Shown one piece after another: positions 12,296-24,900 of a stretch of DNA of 64,000 bases (the stretch's first letter is position 1; the number at the start of each line of letters is the position of its first letter). The translations under genes and the position numbers were made by a program. Where the stretch lies: positions 558,001 to 622,000 of the forward strand of contig JAWWNJ010000006.1 of the NCBI GenBank assembly GCA_037176885.1. Reading direction: 5' to 3'. The DNA comes from Favolaschia claudopus. Taxonomy: Eukaryota; Basidiomycota; Agaricomycetes; Agaricales; Mycenaceae. The notes below the pieces were generated by a model. That model saw only the letters and a program-made list of their open reading frames with translations. It was not told the DNA's origin and did no database searches.

Positions 12296-14530
12296 TCACA
12301 GCCCGCCGCGCGTCACTTGCCCTACATCAGCACGTTTATACAAGACGAAGCCATGTATACACTCACGACACGCAATCGTCGCCTCCAGCGCCGTAATCTT
12401 ATTCTGCTGCTCCACGATGCAGATCTGGCTCCTATACAAAGCCGTCGAGTCTCGCATACTTGCAGAAGCCACTGATACGAAGACCGTGCGCCGGTTAGTC
12501 GGAGGACACCACCAGCGAGAAATCAAATGACGATTCACGCACCCCGCTCATTTAACGCCCCGAGCTCCTGAATCCGGTGCTCCAGTCGGCGTATGGTCTC
12601 CACCTCCGCAGTAGAACCGCCTGCTCCTGCTCGGTGCATCACAGGCTGCCCACCCCCCGACGCCATCATGTCCAATGTGCCCATACGCGCGAGCCCGATA
12701 CCGCCTCGAAACGGAGGATTGATATTCCGGCCTCCGTGCTGAGTATAGTGCAGGGTGCCTCCGATGGGCTGGGCGTCTGCGGCGTCTGAGTTATCCATCA
12801 TCAGCATCGCCGGCAGATTCAGCTTCGCGCGAGGGACATAGCTTACAATACATGCTGTGCAAGGAGTCGCGAACGGCGCGGTTTCTCGCGGTGAAGGAGA
12901 CGTTGGTGCCTTTGCCTGTTGTGAGTATTGTCGACGGGGCGCGGTGTGCTTCGGGGACTTTGGTTTCCAGGGCGGTTAGCCGCGTTTTCGCTGAAGATGA
13001 GGGGGACAATGAAACGACCGTGTCAGAAGGATAGACGACATGGGTGGACAAGAGACTTCTACCATCTGCGGCCGTGTTTTCGGCGGCGACACGTTCTACC
13101 TTTCGGTGAGTGTCTTCGTTCGAGGAAGATAATGTGTGCAAAGAACTCACGCGCATCGGAAGACTTCATCATCTCATCGCCGAACCCGTCGCACATCAAG
13201 TCCAGAAACTCAGGATGGATGGGCATCCGCTCCTTCGCATAATCAAAGCCCTCCTCATTCAGCTGGCTATCAAGCGCCTCCACCCTCGCTTTTAAAGCAG
13301 CATTCTCACTCTCCAGGCGCTTCACCGCCCCATCCCGCTGCTGTTCCTGCGTTTGCTTCGTCAACGCATCCACCGTCGCTCTCAAAGCAGCCACCTCCGC
13401 CTCGAGCTCGCCAAGGGTTTTCGCCGACGCCTCCAGAATCGCATTGTCCGCATTGACGGCTGCTTGCTCGCGCCGCTCTTTGCTCCGACGCGTGTTGTTT
13501 CGGGGTTTGGCGTAGAATTCGTCCCATTCGCTGCGGGCGTTCTGTCTTTCGCCGGGTTGCACGGACGGTGTGCCCTCGTCCTTCTCCAATAGCATCTTAC
13601 GTGCCTTCTTCTGAGGCGGCACTTTCTTCTCTCCGCCCTCCACCTCCACCTTGCGCTTCGCGTTCCCCTTCAATTTCTTACTGCCCCCCTCTCCTCTGCC
13701 CACCGCCCCCGCTGGTACTACCTCGTCATGCTTCCCCATCGTCCGTGCCACAATCGCCCTCCCCGCACTCTCAAGATCCCCAGCCTGCAGCGTCGTGCGC
13801 ACCTCCCTCCTCGTGTTATTGATCGACGCAACGGAGTACCACCCAAACTTCTTCATCGGCCAGAGGAACTGGTACGGGAAGTACGGATGCCCCAATAGTC
13901 CCGCCTCGTCGCCTTTGAGGTTGCGCGTGCAGTTGGAGGAGACGGCGCTCCAGCGCGTCCACGCGCCGGGGCTGGATTCTTCAAGTTCATCAGACATGTT
14001 CGCGTTCGCATTGGCGGGGAGGTACGCGTACAGCGCCTTGCTTGTGTAGGAGACGTAGATGTCGCCGAAGGAGAAGCGGTCGGTGAGGTCTGTTGGTGGG
14101 GTGTCCTCCGTGCCGATGAGGATGAAGAAGGCGATTTGGAGCTTTGCGCTGGTGGAGCGGTGGTGGCGGAAGGGGAGGTAGGGGTAGTTTTGGGGGAGGT
14201 AGTCGACGAGGAAGGTGTGGGTCGTGGCTGTTATCCCTCGGGCGGCGAAAGACGCGGGGAGGGGCATGCTGCATGGGTGGGGGGTTTGTATCAGGGTGTC
14301 GGTCGTTGGCAATGTGTTTTGGGTTTCAGGGCCTAGTTGGGCGATTAGTCGGGGGACGGGAATGGGTTGTGTGGTGGCGACGTTGTCGAGAGCAGGGGTG
14401 AAGTCCGCTTGCAACAATCGGGGGGCGTCCTGTACGGGATTGGATGGAGAGAAGTGAGTAATAAAAAAGACAGTACCGAGTCATTCTGGCTGGAACTCGG
14501 AAACCCAATATCAATGTCTTCGCTAGACAT
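12296..14530 (-). CDS. lineage-specific coiled-coil protein B (diverged member of the GDLY family)
   Basis: Same architecture as protein A but the most diverged copy. I place the start at 14530: an 18-residue first exon (MSSEDIDIGFPSSSQNDS) joins over a short intron to DAPRLLQADFTPALDN. The shared domain follows with THTFLVDYLPQNYPYLPF, FGDIYVSY, ALYAYL, AWTRW and HPYFPYQFLW, then a Lys/Glu-rich stretch with basic clusters (KKLKGNAKRKVEVEGG, PPQKKARK) and a coiled coil. The 3' exons are less certain. A 37-nt intron near 13105-13141 gives the continuation KVERVAAENTAADG, a second intron precedes AADAQPIGGTLHYTQ, and the final exons carry IVEQQNKITALEATIACR before a stop at 12296. The repeated basic clusters suggest a nuclear protein. 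The domain and coiled coil are clear; the exact exon chain of the last third is tentative. Confidence 0.7.
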
Positions 14531-15519
14531 CCGCGAGTCAAAGGAGCAGAAACCACATACGAAGAGCCACCGTACCTCATGGGCTCGAGTGTACTCCGAA
14601 TCATTGAGTCATTGAAAACTTCTCTGCCGTTGTGCCTAGTCTGCACTCGCCAACCTCAGTTCGTCGAAGAAAAATGGATGAAGAGGCGACGACATACCGA
14701 TTTAGTTTGATCACCACCATCCGCGCTCAAGCGACAAAGAGTCCTCCTCAGCCAAGGGCATATACATGAAGCGGTAAAGCTGAGCAAACCTTGCGGGCTG
14801 AAGCTCAAGCGCCATCCGAATCGTCGAAACTCTGTATTCTTCTGCGCGGTCTGTGGCGCGTCCAATTTGGGTCAAAGAACCTCGGCTTGGAGCGACGTCA
14901 CGGTACGAAAAGAACTTGCCCCGGATTACTTATTTACCTAATGAATACGAATTCAATCAGTGGCAGTTGGTCGGCCGTGGCTACTCAACGCGCACAGACC
15001 TTTTATCGACACCGCAGTACACCCAGAAAACCGGCGAGACAAGGGAGAAAAAGGAATGAATCACACGTGACCGCGTACCTATCGTACCTTCTGACTCTGC
15101 AGTGCCTCCAATTTTTCAATTTTCTACGAAGCTCCGGACAAGACAAGACAACTTTGAAATAACCCAGCAAGGAAATAAAATTTATAAAGCGCAGTGAAAT
15201 TGCCAATGTCTCGCACAACATGACCGCGTCTACATTCCTCGTCGGACACGATCGAGGCTGCATTACAATGGATCGATCGACCAAAGCGATTGAAAGCGTC
15301 ATTCCGCACTCGCTCGCTTTCGTTTCTTGTTCTCTTCGACCACGACCACGACCACGACCACATTCCTATCCCAATCCCAGTCTCCGATCTCGCCCACATC
15401 CTACCCGCCTCGCGCCCACGCCCACGCCCACGCCCAACCTACCCCCCACACCTCGCCTCGCCCAACATACCCACCCACGCAGACGCCCCGCCGGCGCACG
15501 ACGACGACAACGACACATC
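14531..15519. other. divergent promoter region with short tandem repeats
   Basis: Lies between minus-strand gene B and the plus-strand serine-rich gene, so it should hold both promoters. Just before the plus-strand ATG are two runs of simple repeats, CGACCA units around 15341-15362 and CGCCCA units around 15414-15437. No other gene is supported. Confidence 0.5.
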
Positions 15520-16817
15520 ATGACCACCCTCACCACCGCGCTCCTCGGCCCCATTTCTTCCTCCTTACCCTCCTTCCCTTTCCCCACCTCCCTCCTGCGC
15601 ATCTTCTTCCCCTTCTCCTACCCCACCTCAACCTCTCCCCCTCCCTCAAACTCTTCCTCACCGCCGCCGCAAACGACGCCTACGCTCCCCGCCAGCAAAA
15701 GCGACTCCCTTTGCACCGCTCGCCCAACTCGCCATCGCCATGCGCAAGGAGGTGGCGCAACAAGACGCCCGCAAAGCGCGGCCGGTGCGGTGGAAGGACA
15801 TTGGCGCTGGGCGGGTCCCGAGAGTGGTGTTATTCTGCATTACCACCACCATCAGCACGCTGAAGAGAAGGAGCCGGGATTGAAGGTACGTACCAGACTA
15901 GAACCTCGCCCTGGCGGAACGACGGCTGATAGCGACTTTTGCAGACTCTCGCGGACGTGCAAGTATCCCATCCCTCGCCCGTATTTGCGTGTCGCCCGCG
16001 GCGCGTGCGGACGTATTACCCCGCGCCGGAGGAGAGCGCACGCTGCGACGACGCGGTTGATGCTGTTATGCATGCGCTCGATAGTCGCGAGAGGATCTTT
16101 ACCTTATCCACCACCTCCGACGACGATTCCTCCTTCGACGACACCGACTTCGATATCTCCCTCATCAGCGCCACCTCCGCCTCGTCCTCCAGCTTCGACG
16201 GCAATGCCGACTCCGACACCTCCTTCTCGTCCTCGTCGTTCGTCCTCCCCCCACCACCAGCGCCTCCTCATCCGCGAGCCAACAACCCCGGCCTCGGTAT
16301 CAACGGCCTCTGCAAGGCAGACGGCTCGCCTTTCGACGGGATGGGGGTCGTTTCATTCGGGGCGCACGCAGAACCCGAGTCTAGTACTAGTAGTCCGCGA
16401 CGCCGCGCCCCGGATATCCTTGGACTGTCGCGTGCGTTCCTGGAAGAGGCGGAGCGGACGTGGGCTGCGGATCCGCATCATCGGATGTTGAGTGTTATTG
16501 AGGAGGAGGAGCTCGAAGAAGGGGAGGGGGAGGAGGGTGTCATGGTTTCGCCTCGGGTTGAGAGCAGAAGGAGCGATGTGCATACGACGAAGAACAAGAC
16601 GAAGACGAAGACTACTCGACCAATCGTGCGGAAACGCGATCTCTCGGCACTCGATACGATTTCGAGCGGGCTGAAGCGGCGGCAGAATTCTCGCGATCGT
16701 TTGTCTCCCCAACCCAAGCCCAAGCCGTCGTCGTCGTCGTCGGGGCCGCTGAGGCGCTCGCCTTCGAAGGAGCCGAGTGGAAGGCCGAGGACGCCGCTTC
16801 CTGTTTGGCATCGCTGA
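15520..16817 (+). CDS. serine-rich low-complexity protein of unknown function, 5' part frame-disturbed
   Basis: Not recognised. The second exon (15945-16817) is convincingly coding: TLADVQVSHPSPVFACRPRR leads into serine/aspartate runs, a proline-rich patch, the helix DILGLSRAFLEEAERTW, an acidic run of Glu, and a basic C-terminal half rich in Ser, Arg and Pro ending PRTPLPVWHR. It joins over a 59-nt intron (15886-15944). Upstream, the coding look passes through three frames: MTTLTTALLG from 15520, then LNLSPSLKLFLTAAANDAYA, then PFAPLAQLAIAMRKEVAQQD with RPVRWKDIGAGRV. That means at least two single-base breaks or an unresolved splice pattern. The long Ser/acid/base-rich tail is probably disordered. 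Its position at the centre of the divergent A-B/C-D cluster is the main reason to note it. Confidence 0.55.
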
Positions 16818-17271
16818 AGGGGTTTCGATCATGAAGCGCTGGGGAGAGGGTGTATCTTTCGCTGGGTTGGGCTTGGTTTGGACTTGACGAGGTTGTTGTG
16901 TTGACGAATTCATGTATTTTATGTGTACGAATAACGAAAACGACGACGCCGATTCACCGCGAACCCATGATTTCGAGTCGTCGACATCGTGTGTCGCCCA
17001 GAAGCTCGAATCTTGCGCTGTAGACCTCTTCGGGGGTTGGCTCAAGCCATATTGTTACAATTTGAGTGAGCTGAGCTTGTCGATTCGTTGAGTGCCCGTC
17101 CAAGAGAACATCGAGGACGACGAGGAGTTGACGACGAGGCCCGGACAGTGTTGACGCGCTGACTCATCCTTTCTCACGGCTGTGCTTCCCACCAACCATC
17201 AACCTTGCCATCGACCACTACTTCAGCCAACCTTGAGCCAGCCTCGCAAAGTTTGAGTCTCGAGGTTCACA
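16818..17271. other. intergenic, promoter of gene C
   Basis: Holds the 3' region of the serine-rich gene and the upstream region of gene C. No additional gene or repeat seen. Confidence 0.4.
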
Positions 17272-19532
17272 ATGAACCAACTGGATGCTAGTAATAAGGC
17301 TGACCCGTCTTCAAAGTATGTATTTCTCTAGTTTTATGACTTTAGGCTAATTCAAGTTTATTATGTAATATTGTTCGCAGAAAACGCACTCGAGAAGAAG
17401 AATCTTGTGTTACCCTCACTCAGTCTTCAAAGCGCCACTGCACTACAAAAGCTGCTGCCATCTCAGCATCAGAACAATCTGCAAATGACTCCAAAGTTCA
17501 ACCACTAAAGCCCCATCCGTGCCTCGTTCAACCGCCACCTGGAGGGGACAACATCACATGTCTCATGCAGACCTTTCTCGTCGATAAATTGCCCGAGAAC
17601 TACCCATATCTTCCTTTCCCCGTTGATATTCTCCATTTTTTCATTCAAGTCTCGTCGATAGATATTCAGAATCCAAACCAGCACGCAATACCCTTCAACT
17701 GTTTCGTGGGCCCTGATCCACCCCCAGCTGACACCGGAGCCGCCGCCGCTCTGGGCGACCTGTATTTCACATTAGATGAGGACGGCTACGCGTCCAAGCT
17801 ATACGCGTTTCTCGCCACTGATGATTTGTTCGCCGAGGAAGGGGTCTGGACGCGCTGGGCGGCCGTCGAAGGCGCAGTGCCTGATATAGATCTCAATCTA
17901 CTGCTCCGCCACCCTCACTTCCCCGACCGCTACCTCTGGCCTATCCACGGATTCGCGTGGTTCCCATTCGACGCTGTGGTTAGCAATCCGCTGGAATCGA
18001 ATATCGGTCAGACGAGCGACTCGGATGGCACTTGCATGAAACAGATCATCAAACGCACCGCAAAACGTCTTGAGAAATACTACGCGCAAGAGTCACTTTT
18101 CTCGAGAAGCAAAGAAGCCCCTGATAAGGCGCGGGCGTTGGGTGTAGCACGGGTCGCAACGCAAGAGGAGCGAGAAGAAGCGAGTCCGAGCCGAGCCACT
18201 CTAGAAGAGGCGTTGGCTGAGAACCAGCGACTCGGAGAAGAGCTGGCATCGCTCCGTGTAGCGTTCAAGAACGAGACCACGAGGCTCAAGGATGCCAACG
18301 ACGCCTTATCCCTTGCGGCTACGCAGGATGGGGAGACTATAAGACGCATTGACAGCGAAAACACCGCCCTGCTGTCAACTGGCGTGGAACTGCGCCGCGA
18401 GCTCGAGAGTTTGAAAGAAAGCACAAATCATTTAGTGGCTGAACAGTCGGCACGTCTCGAAGCGGAGAAAGCGGATTTGTTGGCTGCGCATGAGCAGCTG
18501 TCTCGGGATCATGAGACCCTGCGTACAGAAAAATTACAGCTGACGGTGAGGCTTGAGCAGCAGGTTGAGAAGACGATTAATCACACTGCTTTGGAAGAGG
18601 GGGAAATCGCGCAGGAAGTGGCAGCCGATGCGAACTTGCCAGCAAATCTGGCACTGTTGAAAGCCGAGATTGAGGGGCTTATGATGTCTGTCGATAGCAA
18701 AGAGGCAGCGATTGAAGAGGGGAGGCGGTGTATGCAGGAGATGGAGACCCAGAAAATGGCGCTGGAGACTATTGTCGCGGAGCAGGCTGCCGCGATCACG
18801 CGTATGGAGGACGAGAAGGTATCCATGAAAGAGCTGGAGGTCGGCAACTTGGCGCTGAGAACAAGTCTCGACGAGCAAACAGCGACGATCGCGCGTCTCG
18901 AGGCCGAAAACATCTCTCTTTCAAAGGAAAACAGCAGCTTGCAGCAGCAGACAAGACCTCCCCTCGTTGACAAGTCAGCGCAAGTCAGCACACTTTCGCG
19001 TGCGTGCTCTTTCCTTTGAATATCAATATATAAGTATCTCGAAATTCAAAGTTGATTGAATCGTCCACAGAATCACACGCCGATGAAATCTCGGACTTGC
19101 AGAATTGGTTCGCTGCTGGTATGCATGAATTAATCTCCTTATACTATACTCCTAGTCGCTCCGCCATTCTCATAGTACTTACTTTATTTCCGACGGACAG
19201 AATATCAGACCGCGGAATCCATCATCCAAGGTTTGAACGACACGATAAAGGTGTATCAGGCGGAGAGAGATCGCGGTTCGTATTAAGTATTTATGTAAAT
19301 CGCATTGATGCTGATATTAAAATCCTTGACGTAGTTGAGAGAGCGGGACAGGTTAGGCTTGATTATCAGCAGAGTCGGATCGCGGTTTTGGAAGCGGAGA
19401 TTGCTGATAGGATGTGAGTTTGATTTTGATTCCTTCAAGGGTATTGGTGGATGAGTTGTGGTTCTGACGTTGTGTGACGCTTGTAGTAACGACGAGGTGC
19501 AGGTGCAGTCAGTTGAGGCGACGTCGGTTTGA
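17272..19532 (+). CDS. lineage-specific coiled-coil protein C (GDLY/HPHFPDRYLW family)
   Basis: Complete member of the A-D family. Exon 1 (17272-17315) ends in the codon split SSK; the intron (17316-17380) sits at the same point before the basic KKRTREEE as in gene A. The domain reads TFLVDKLPENYPYLPF, IPFNCFVGPDPPPADTG, ALGDLYFTL, KLYAFL, VWTRW and HPHFPDRYLWPIHGF, here with a small insertion after PYLPF. A very long heptad-repeat coiled coil follows. After four short introns the tail reads TAESIIQGLNDTIKVYQAER and SRIAVLEAEIADR, with the stop at 19530-19532. All junctions are GT-AG and in phase, so the gene looks intact. Coiled coil plus basic N-terminus suggests a self-associating nuclear protein, but no enzymatic motif is visible. 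Confidence 0.8.
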
Positions 19533-20015
19533 AATTTGAATGCCATGTCGAAGAAATGCACTTTTTGTGGAAATATTGATGATGTCGCGGACAATATGAA
19601 CCTAGTAATGGGACAAATGCGCAATAACGTGACGGCAGCCAATGTACTCGTAGCACGAAAATCAGATTGTGCAAAAAATTAAAATTGAGGGCCCTTCTCG
19701 ATTTGGCTCTTTTCGGTGTCGAGACCGGCGTTCAAAAAAAAAATCATGGAATTGCCATACTCTAGACGGGTACTCTATGCTTTTCTGAATTCCTTCACAG
19801 CACTTTACTTCGCCAAAAAATTAAAACAGTCCTTAATGAGAAGTCAGCCGATGACGTGACTTTCGCGTGACCGTGTTGACTGTGAATAGATTTCCTCTTT
19901 TGGCAATTCCGCCTCGTCTTTGCCAGCATCCGAGCCTCGTCAAAGCCATCGAAATCGCGGTTTCTTCTTGGACGTACGCCCTCCCGTCTCTATATGAACA
20001 TAAGTAGTGTGAGCC
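19533..20015. other. intergenic between genes C and D
   Basis: About 480 bp, AT-richer than its neighbours, holding the gene C 3' region and gene D promoter. No gene or repeat recognised. Confidence 0.4.
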
Positions 20016-21957
20016 ATGGCAGCTCGTAGCCAGCTTGGGTGAGTGAAATCCATATGCATCAAGAAATGGCCCCGGTGATGACTTTGAGCATACAGTGCTG
20101 TAGCATCCGAGTCGGAATCACCTCAAAGGAAGAGACGAGGTCGCAACAGATCTCCGTCCGCTGCGGCTGAAACTGGGAAGCCTAAGCGCCACTGTGGACC
20201 CAATTCGCCGGGAAATGGCTCTTCGGCTTCGGCTACAGTTGCCAGCCTGAGCGCCCTACAACTCAAAGTCGAGCCGCGTGTATTGAAGCCGCATCCTTGC
20301 ACCACTCCCGAACTTCTCACAGAACGAGAAGACATCTCTCGCTTCACTTGTGTTTTTCTTGTGGACGAGATTCCGCCGAACTATCCCTATCTTCCCTTCC
20401 ACAACGGCAAACTGGAAACCCTAGTCAAGCTTAGGACCAAGCACCAAATCCCATTCCAATGTTTTTGCGGTCCCGATCCACCCGAAGACGTCTGTGGAGC
20501 CGCTCTCGGCGACTTGTATGTCGCACCGAGCACGAGCACGCTCTATGCTTATCTCGCGAGTGAAGACGAGCTTTTCGAGGAAGGCGCATGGAAGCCTTGG
20601 AAAGCTTCCACGAACACGGGTGATCTGGATGGGTTTCTGCCGCATCCGCACTTTCCTGAGCGCTATCTCTGGACGATCAACGGCTTTTCGTGGAATACGC
20701 TGGACAACTTGAGACAAAATATGCTAAAGCAGCTGCTTCCTGCCAGTGATGCGCCCGAAGTCATTGACGTCGATGCGTACACAAAACTGTTGGTTGAGAA
20801 AACTCTGATAGAAGCTAAGAAGATGAACGAGGAGTATCAGAGATTGTTGGACAAATGCGCGCCGAAGAAGAAACCGAAACAAACGCTGAGTGGGAAGATC
20901 GCCGTGCTGGAAGAGGCTAACCGTGCGTTGGCGGTGGCGGCTCAGGCGCATTCGACGGAGATGGCGGCTTTGGTTCAATCTTTGGCCGGGCAGGTGGACA
21001 CTGTTGCGTGTTTGAAGGATGCGAATGGCGCGCTGACGGCGTCGCTCGGCCAGAGCTCGGAGAGTATCGTGCAATTGAATGCAGAGAAGGTTGCTTTGTC
21101 CACTGAACTCTGTCGCTTGCGAGCAGAGATCGAGGAACTGCGAGACGGTCAGGCCAAGTTGACGACGTTGTTGGACGAAGAGAGAGTGGCTGCCATTGAT
21201 ACGGAGGCTGAGAGAGTTTCCGTCTCTGCGACCCTTGCCGACATCTCGCAAGAAAATATTAGCTTGAAAGACCTGCTCAATGAACGAGGCGAGACGATTG
21301 CTCGTTTGGATGCAGAAAAGCTTGCTATGTCGACAGCCGTAGAGGGCATGACGGCCGAGCTGGCGAACGCAAAAACGCTACTCGACACACGGGGAGCTAC
21401 ATTGAGGCGGGTAGAAAATGAAAAGTTTATCTTGTCGATGACTGTTGAAGAGCTGGTGGAAGATAACAAAGCTGTTAGAGAAGCACTTGAACGAGAGCGG
21501 GATTCGTCGCCTGAGGATCTTATTCGTATGTCATTGCTCTCAGTTGTTTGGTTACCTGAACTCACCTGGAGTACAGAACATTCTTCCCCACGTTTCGATA
21601 TAAAAATGGCTGCCAATGATCACATTAACAACGCAATCTTGCAGCTTCAGGAAAATTTTGCCCGTGGTACGCACCTTCCACTTTGATAACCTTCAAAGTA
21701 TAACTAATGAGCCGTTTTCTATGCCTATAGAACGCCTCGATTGGGCGGCTGAACTCCGAGCAGCTGAAACGTCGATTCAAGGTCTTCGCAGTACAGCAAA
21801 AGTGCTGTTGGCTGAGATCGACCGTAGTACGTTGATATGTTCTTTAATAGAGCTGTTCCTGGCTCATCATTCTCTAGATACAAGTGGTGCTCAAGCATGT
21901 ATCAGCAGTCAACAAGAGAGGATCACATTTTTGGAAAAGAAGTTGGCGCAACATTAG
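20016..21957 (+). CDS. lineage-specific coiled-coil protein D (GDLY/HPHFPDRYLW family)
   Basis: Complete member closest to protein A. Exon 1 is 20016-20038 and the intron ends at 20095. The basic N-terminus (PQRKRRGRNRS, then KPKRHCG) precedes the domain: FLVDEIPPNYPYLPF, HQIPFQCFCGPDPP, ALGDLYVA, TLYAYL, AWKPW and HPHFPERYLWTINGF. The second half is coiled coil. Three small 3' exons give NNAILQLQENFAR, ERLDWAAELRAAETSIQGLR, STAKVLLAEIDR and ISSQQERITFLEKKLAQH, and their splice phases match those of gene A one for one. Stop TAG is at 21955-21957. It is the outermost plus-strand copy just as A is the outermost minus-strand copy. Function unknown; likely nuclear and oligomeric by composition only. 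Confidence 0.8.
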
Positions 21958-24900
21958 CTTTGGGTTCTTTTGTGTACGATTTACTAGGGCTCTCAGACAC
22001 TCTTTGGCCGATTACCGTTTCTTGCAGATGATCTCAGCTGTGAAAATTGAAGAAAATTGCCCCGTTACGCAGTGGTCCGTTAATGCATACGCAGGTTGAT
22101 ATTCCGCGACTCGAGATGTTGACAGCCCTAGATTTGTGGGAGAGAAAAAAGTGCAACGTCGCCTTCCTGTTCAGGAATCAGGCGTTGAGTTGCCGGATTT
22201 GGTCATCGTTTGCTTGTTTATGTTTTGATCCTTATCTTCCTCTCTCTCTCTCTCTCTCAAAACCGCTGCAACACCTCAACGCTCAGCGCTCAGCGGTCTC
22301 CATTGCTGCACGACTTCGCTCGGGACGCTGGCTGAATATCCCTACGCGCCTTTCTCTGGTTCGCAGATGGAGTGTCACCAGTGCCAGCTTCCTTCGTCAC
22401 ACTCGCTGGGACATCTCGAGACTATTACTAGGAGTTCGTCGGCCTGAATACCATTCACATGCCGACCGCCCGTTGATTTTTGACCTTGGTGTCTGTCAAG
22501 TCGATAATTGAGACGGGCGCAGGTTTGTAGGTGGATCGTCGATGGAATCGCTGGCAGGCACTCTCAGAATCGATGTTGCGTTGTCGAGGAACAAATGAGG
22601 CGTGGCGGACTCGGGATTGCAAAGAGCGGAGGCCGGAACATACTCTGTCACGGTTGTGGTGTGCAATAGTTCGGAATCATCTTTGGCAATGGGTTCCAAT
22701 GGGCGTACTGGGATGCGGTGAGTTACCAATGCTTCCTGGTAAAAGCGTTACATTTACTCCTCGCCACAGACTAGGAGTTTGGACTAGACTTGAGCGAATA
22801 GCTTGCGTGAGTCGCTGTTTATTCTTTACTGTACTCTACTTTCTGCCACCACCCCCTTCATCTCATTCTTATATTCCATTCTGCTGTGCTAACAAATTGT
22901 TGACCGGCAGCTTACATCTGCTCTCTTCGCCTACTTTTGCCTTCGGAATGCGCTCCACTGGCTCCTTAGGTACGTCTCAATTCCGTGTACGGAAAACCCC
23001 GCTCATGTCCATCTCGCTTTTAGTTTCGTACCCAACGCGGAAAACGGCTTCGAGTACTGCTACCGCATGACCGCCTGCCACCCACTTCGGCGCTTCCCCT
23101 CTCCTGCGAACGTCGGACTACATTCAAAGCTCTCGGCATCCGGGATACAGCTTCTGTTGTTCTTTTGCTGGCTTTCCTTTTGCGTATCCACCACTCAACT
23201 CGCGCCCTCGGCGTGCCCACATACCGACTTCACACACCCCGCGCATCCTATGTCGACCGCATTCACGAACCGCCGCTATCAGCATCCCCTTCGACTATTC
23301 CGTCCCACATCCACCCGGATGCATCCCGACTTGACGCGCCGCCTCCGTCGTATATAGTGGAACACACACGTCTCCACCGACTAAACGCGATATGCGGCGG
23401 CGTTGCTCCATCTCTTCGACGCCCGTCTTCTCACATTCATCGCTTACGCGGAGACCTTCGTCGGCGGCAACCCTTACATACGCCCTGCCATACGCGCGGA
23501 GAGTCGGTGCACCCTGACGAGATGCTCGTCAAGCGGCACTCAGCTCGCACAGCCTGCTGCTTCTCTAACCTCGCGAGCTGCGGGAAATGCGGACTATTGC
23601 AGCTCAGGGCAGTGGAAACTTGAAGAGGGGAGAGAATGCAGCTTGAGAAGATGAAGACATCGTGTGGAGGCTGTAGGTCATGCCCAGTGCTGGGAGGAGG
23701 TGCGGAGGGGCTGCCCAGTGGCGGATGCGGGTTGCGGTCGGCTGTGATGTCGACGTAGCACGGCTGCCAGCGCATGGTAGGGGAGCAAGTGGAGAGGCTG
23801 CAGCTTGAGAAGATGAAGACATTGTGTGGCGGGCTGCAGGATACGTCCAGATCAGCTGCAGGAGGTACAGGGGGAGCGCTCAGCGGTGGGTACGGGTTGC
23901 GGTTGGCTGCGTTGTCGACGATCGTGGTCTCTATCTCTGGTGGCTGCCGTTGGCGCTCACGCTGGCCTACGAGAAGTGGGAATTACCAGGTGGCAGGAAA
24001 GTCCATTTTGGCAGAATAGGAGCATCAACGTCCCGCTCGCAAGTCCCTGCGAATATGGATCCAGTTCTTGTCCTACTCCTGCAGCATCCAGTTTCACTTG
24101 AAACTTGACGACAAATGTGCATTCCCAGCTCCACCATCGTCTCCCCGACTTCTATCTTTCACAACCTACCCCACCCTCATTCGCCCCGCCGGCATCCACA
24201 TCCACATCTCCTCAGTGTCTGTCCTGTCGTTCGGTATGGGCAGCATGCGTATGGTCGTCATGCCTCACCAGTACCATCATGGCATCAACGTCGCTCACTC
24301 TCGTCAAGCTGCTGCCTCTGCACGATAAGGAGGGAAAAGTCCGACCTCTACCCACTCACCTGGCCTTGGGCACGAAGATGATGTGGATCTCGTAGTACAT
24401 CAGTGGAGATGCTGCAAGAGTTCCCCGGAAGATGGAGACGTGGCGGAAAAACCTTGAGTGGTTGCGGGAGGTGCTGAAGTAGAGGGCGATACCGATTTTA
24501 TCTCGCGAAGCTGATGAATCCGCTGTTGCCTGTTGCAAAGACAGCAGGCGCCCAGGATTACGCTGATGGGTCAGTGACCAGCATGGAGTGGTGGGCTGAG
24601 GGCCTTGGATCTTGGCTCGTGATGGAATCGCGGGCGGGTATTCCGTTAACGCCGGAGTGTACATACTACGAATTCCAAGTCCATGCGAGCACTCACCCCC
24701 GCCCTCCTCCAGGCTCCTGCAGCTTATCGTCACTGCCAGGAAACGCGACCCTCGCTCTGCCAGTCCTATTCTCTCCCAGCCTCTCTTAAACTCCGTCATC
24801 ATTTCCCCTGCTCTGTGATGATGATCCCTTGCGCATGGGGACCGTTGCAGGTGGCAAGTGCTCGGTTCTCCGTCATTGCCCAGTGCATCGATTTCGCTGA

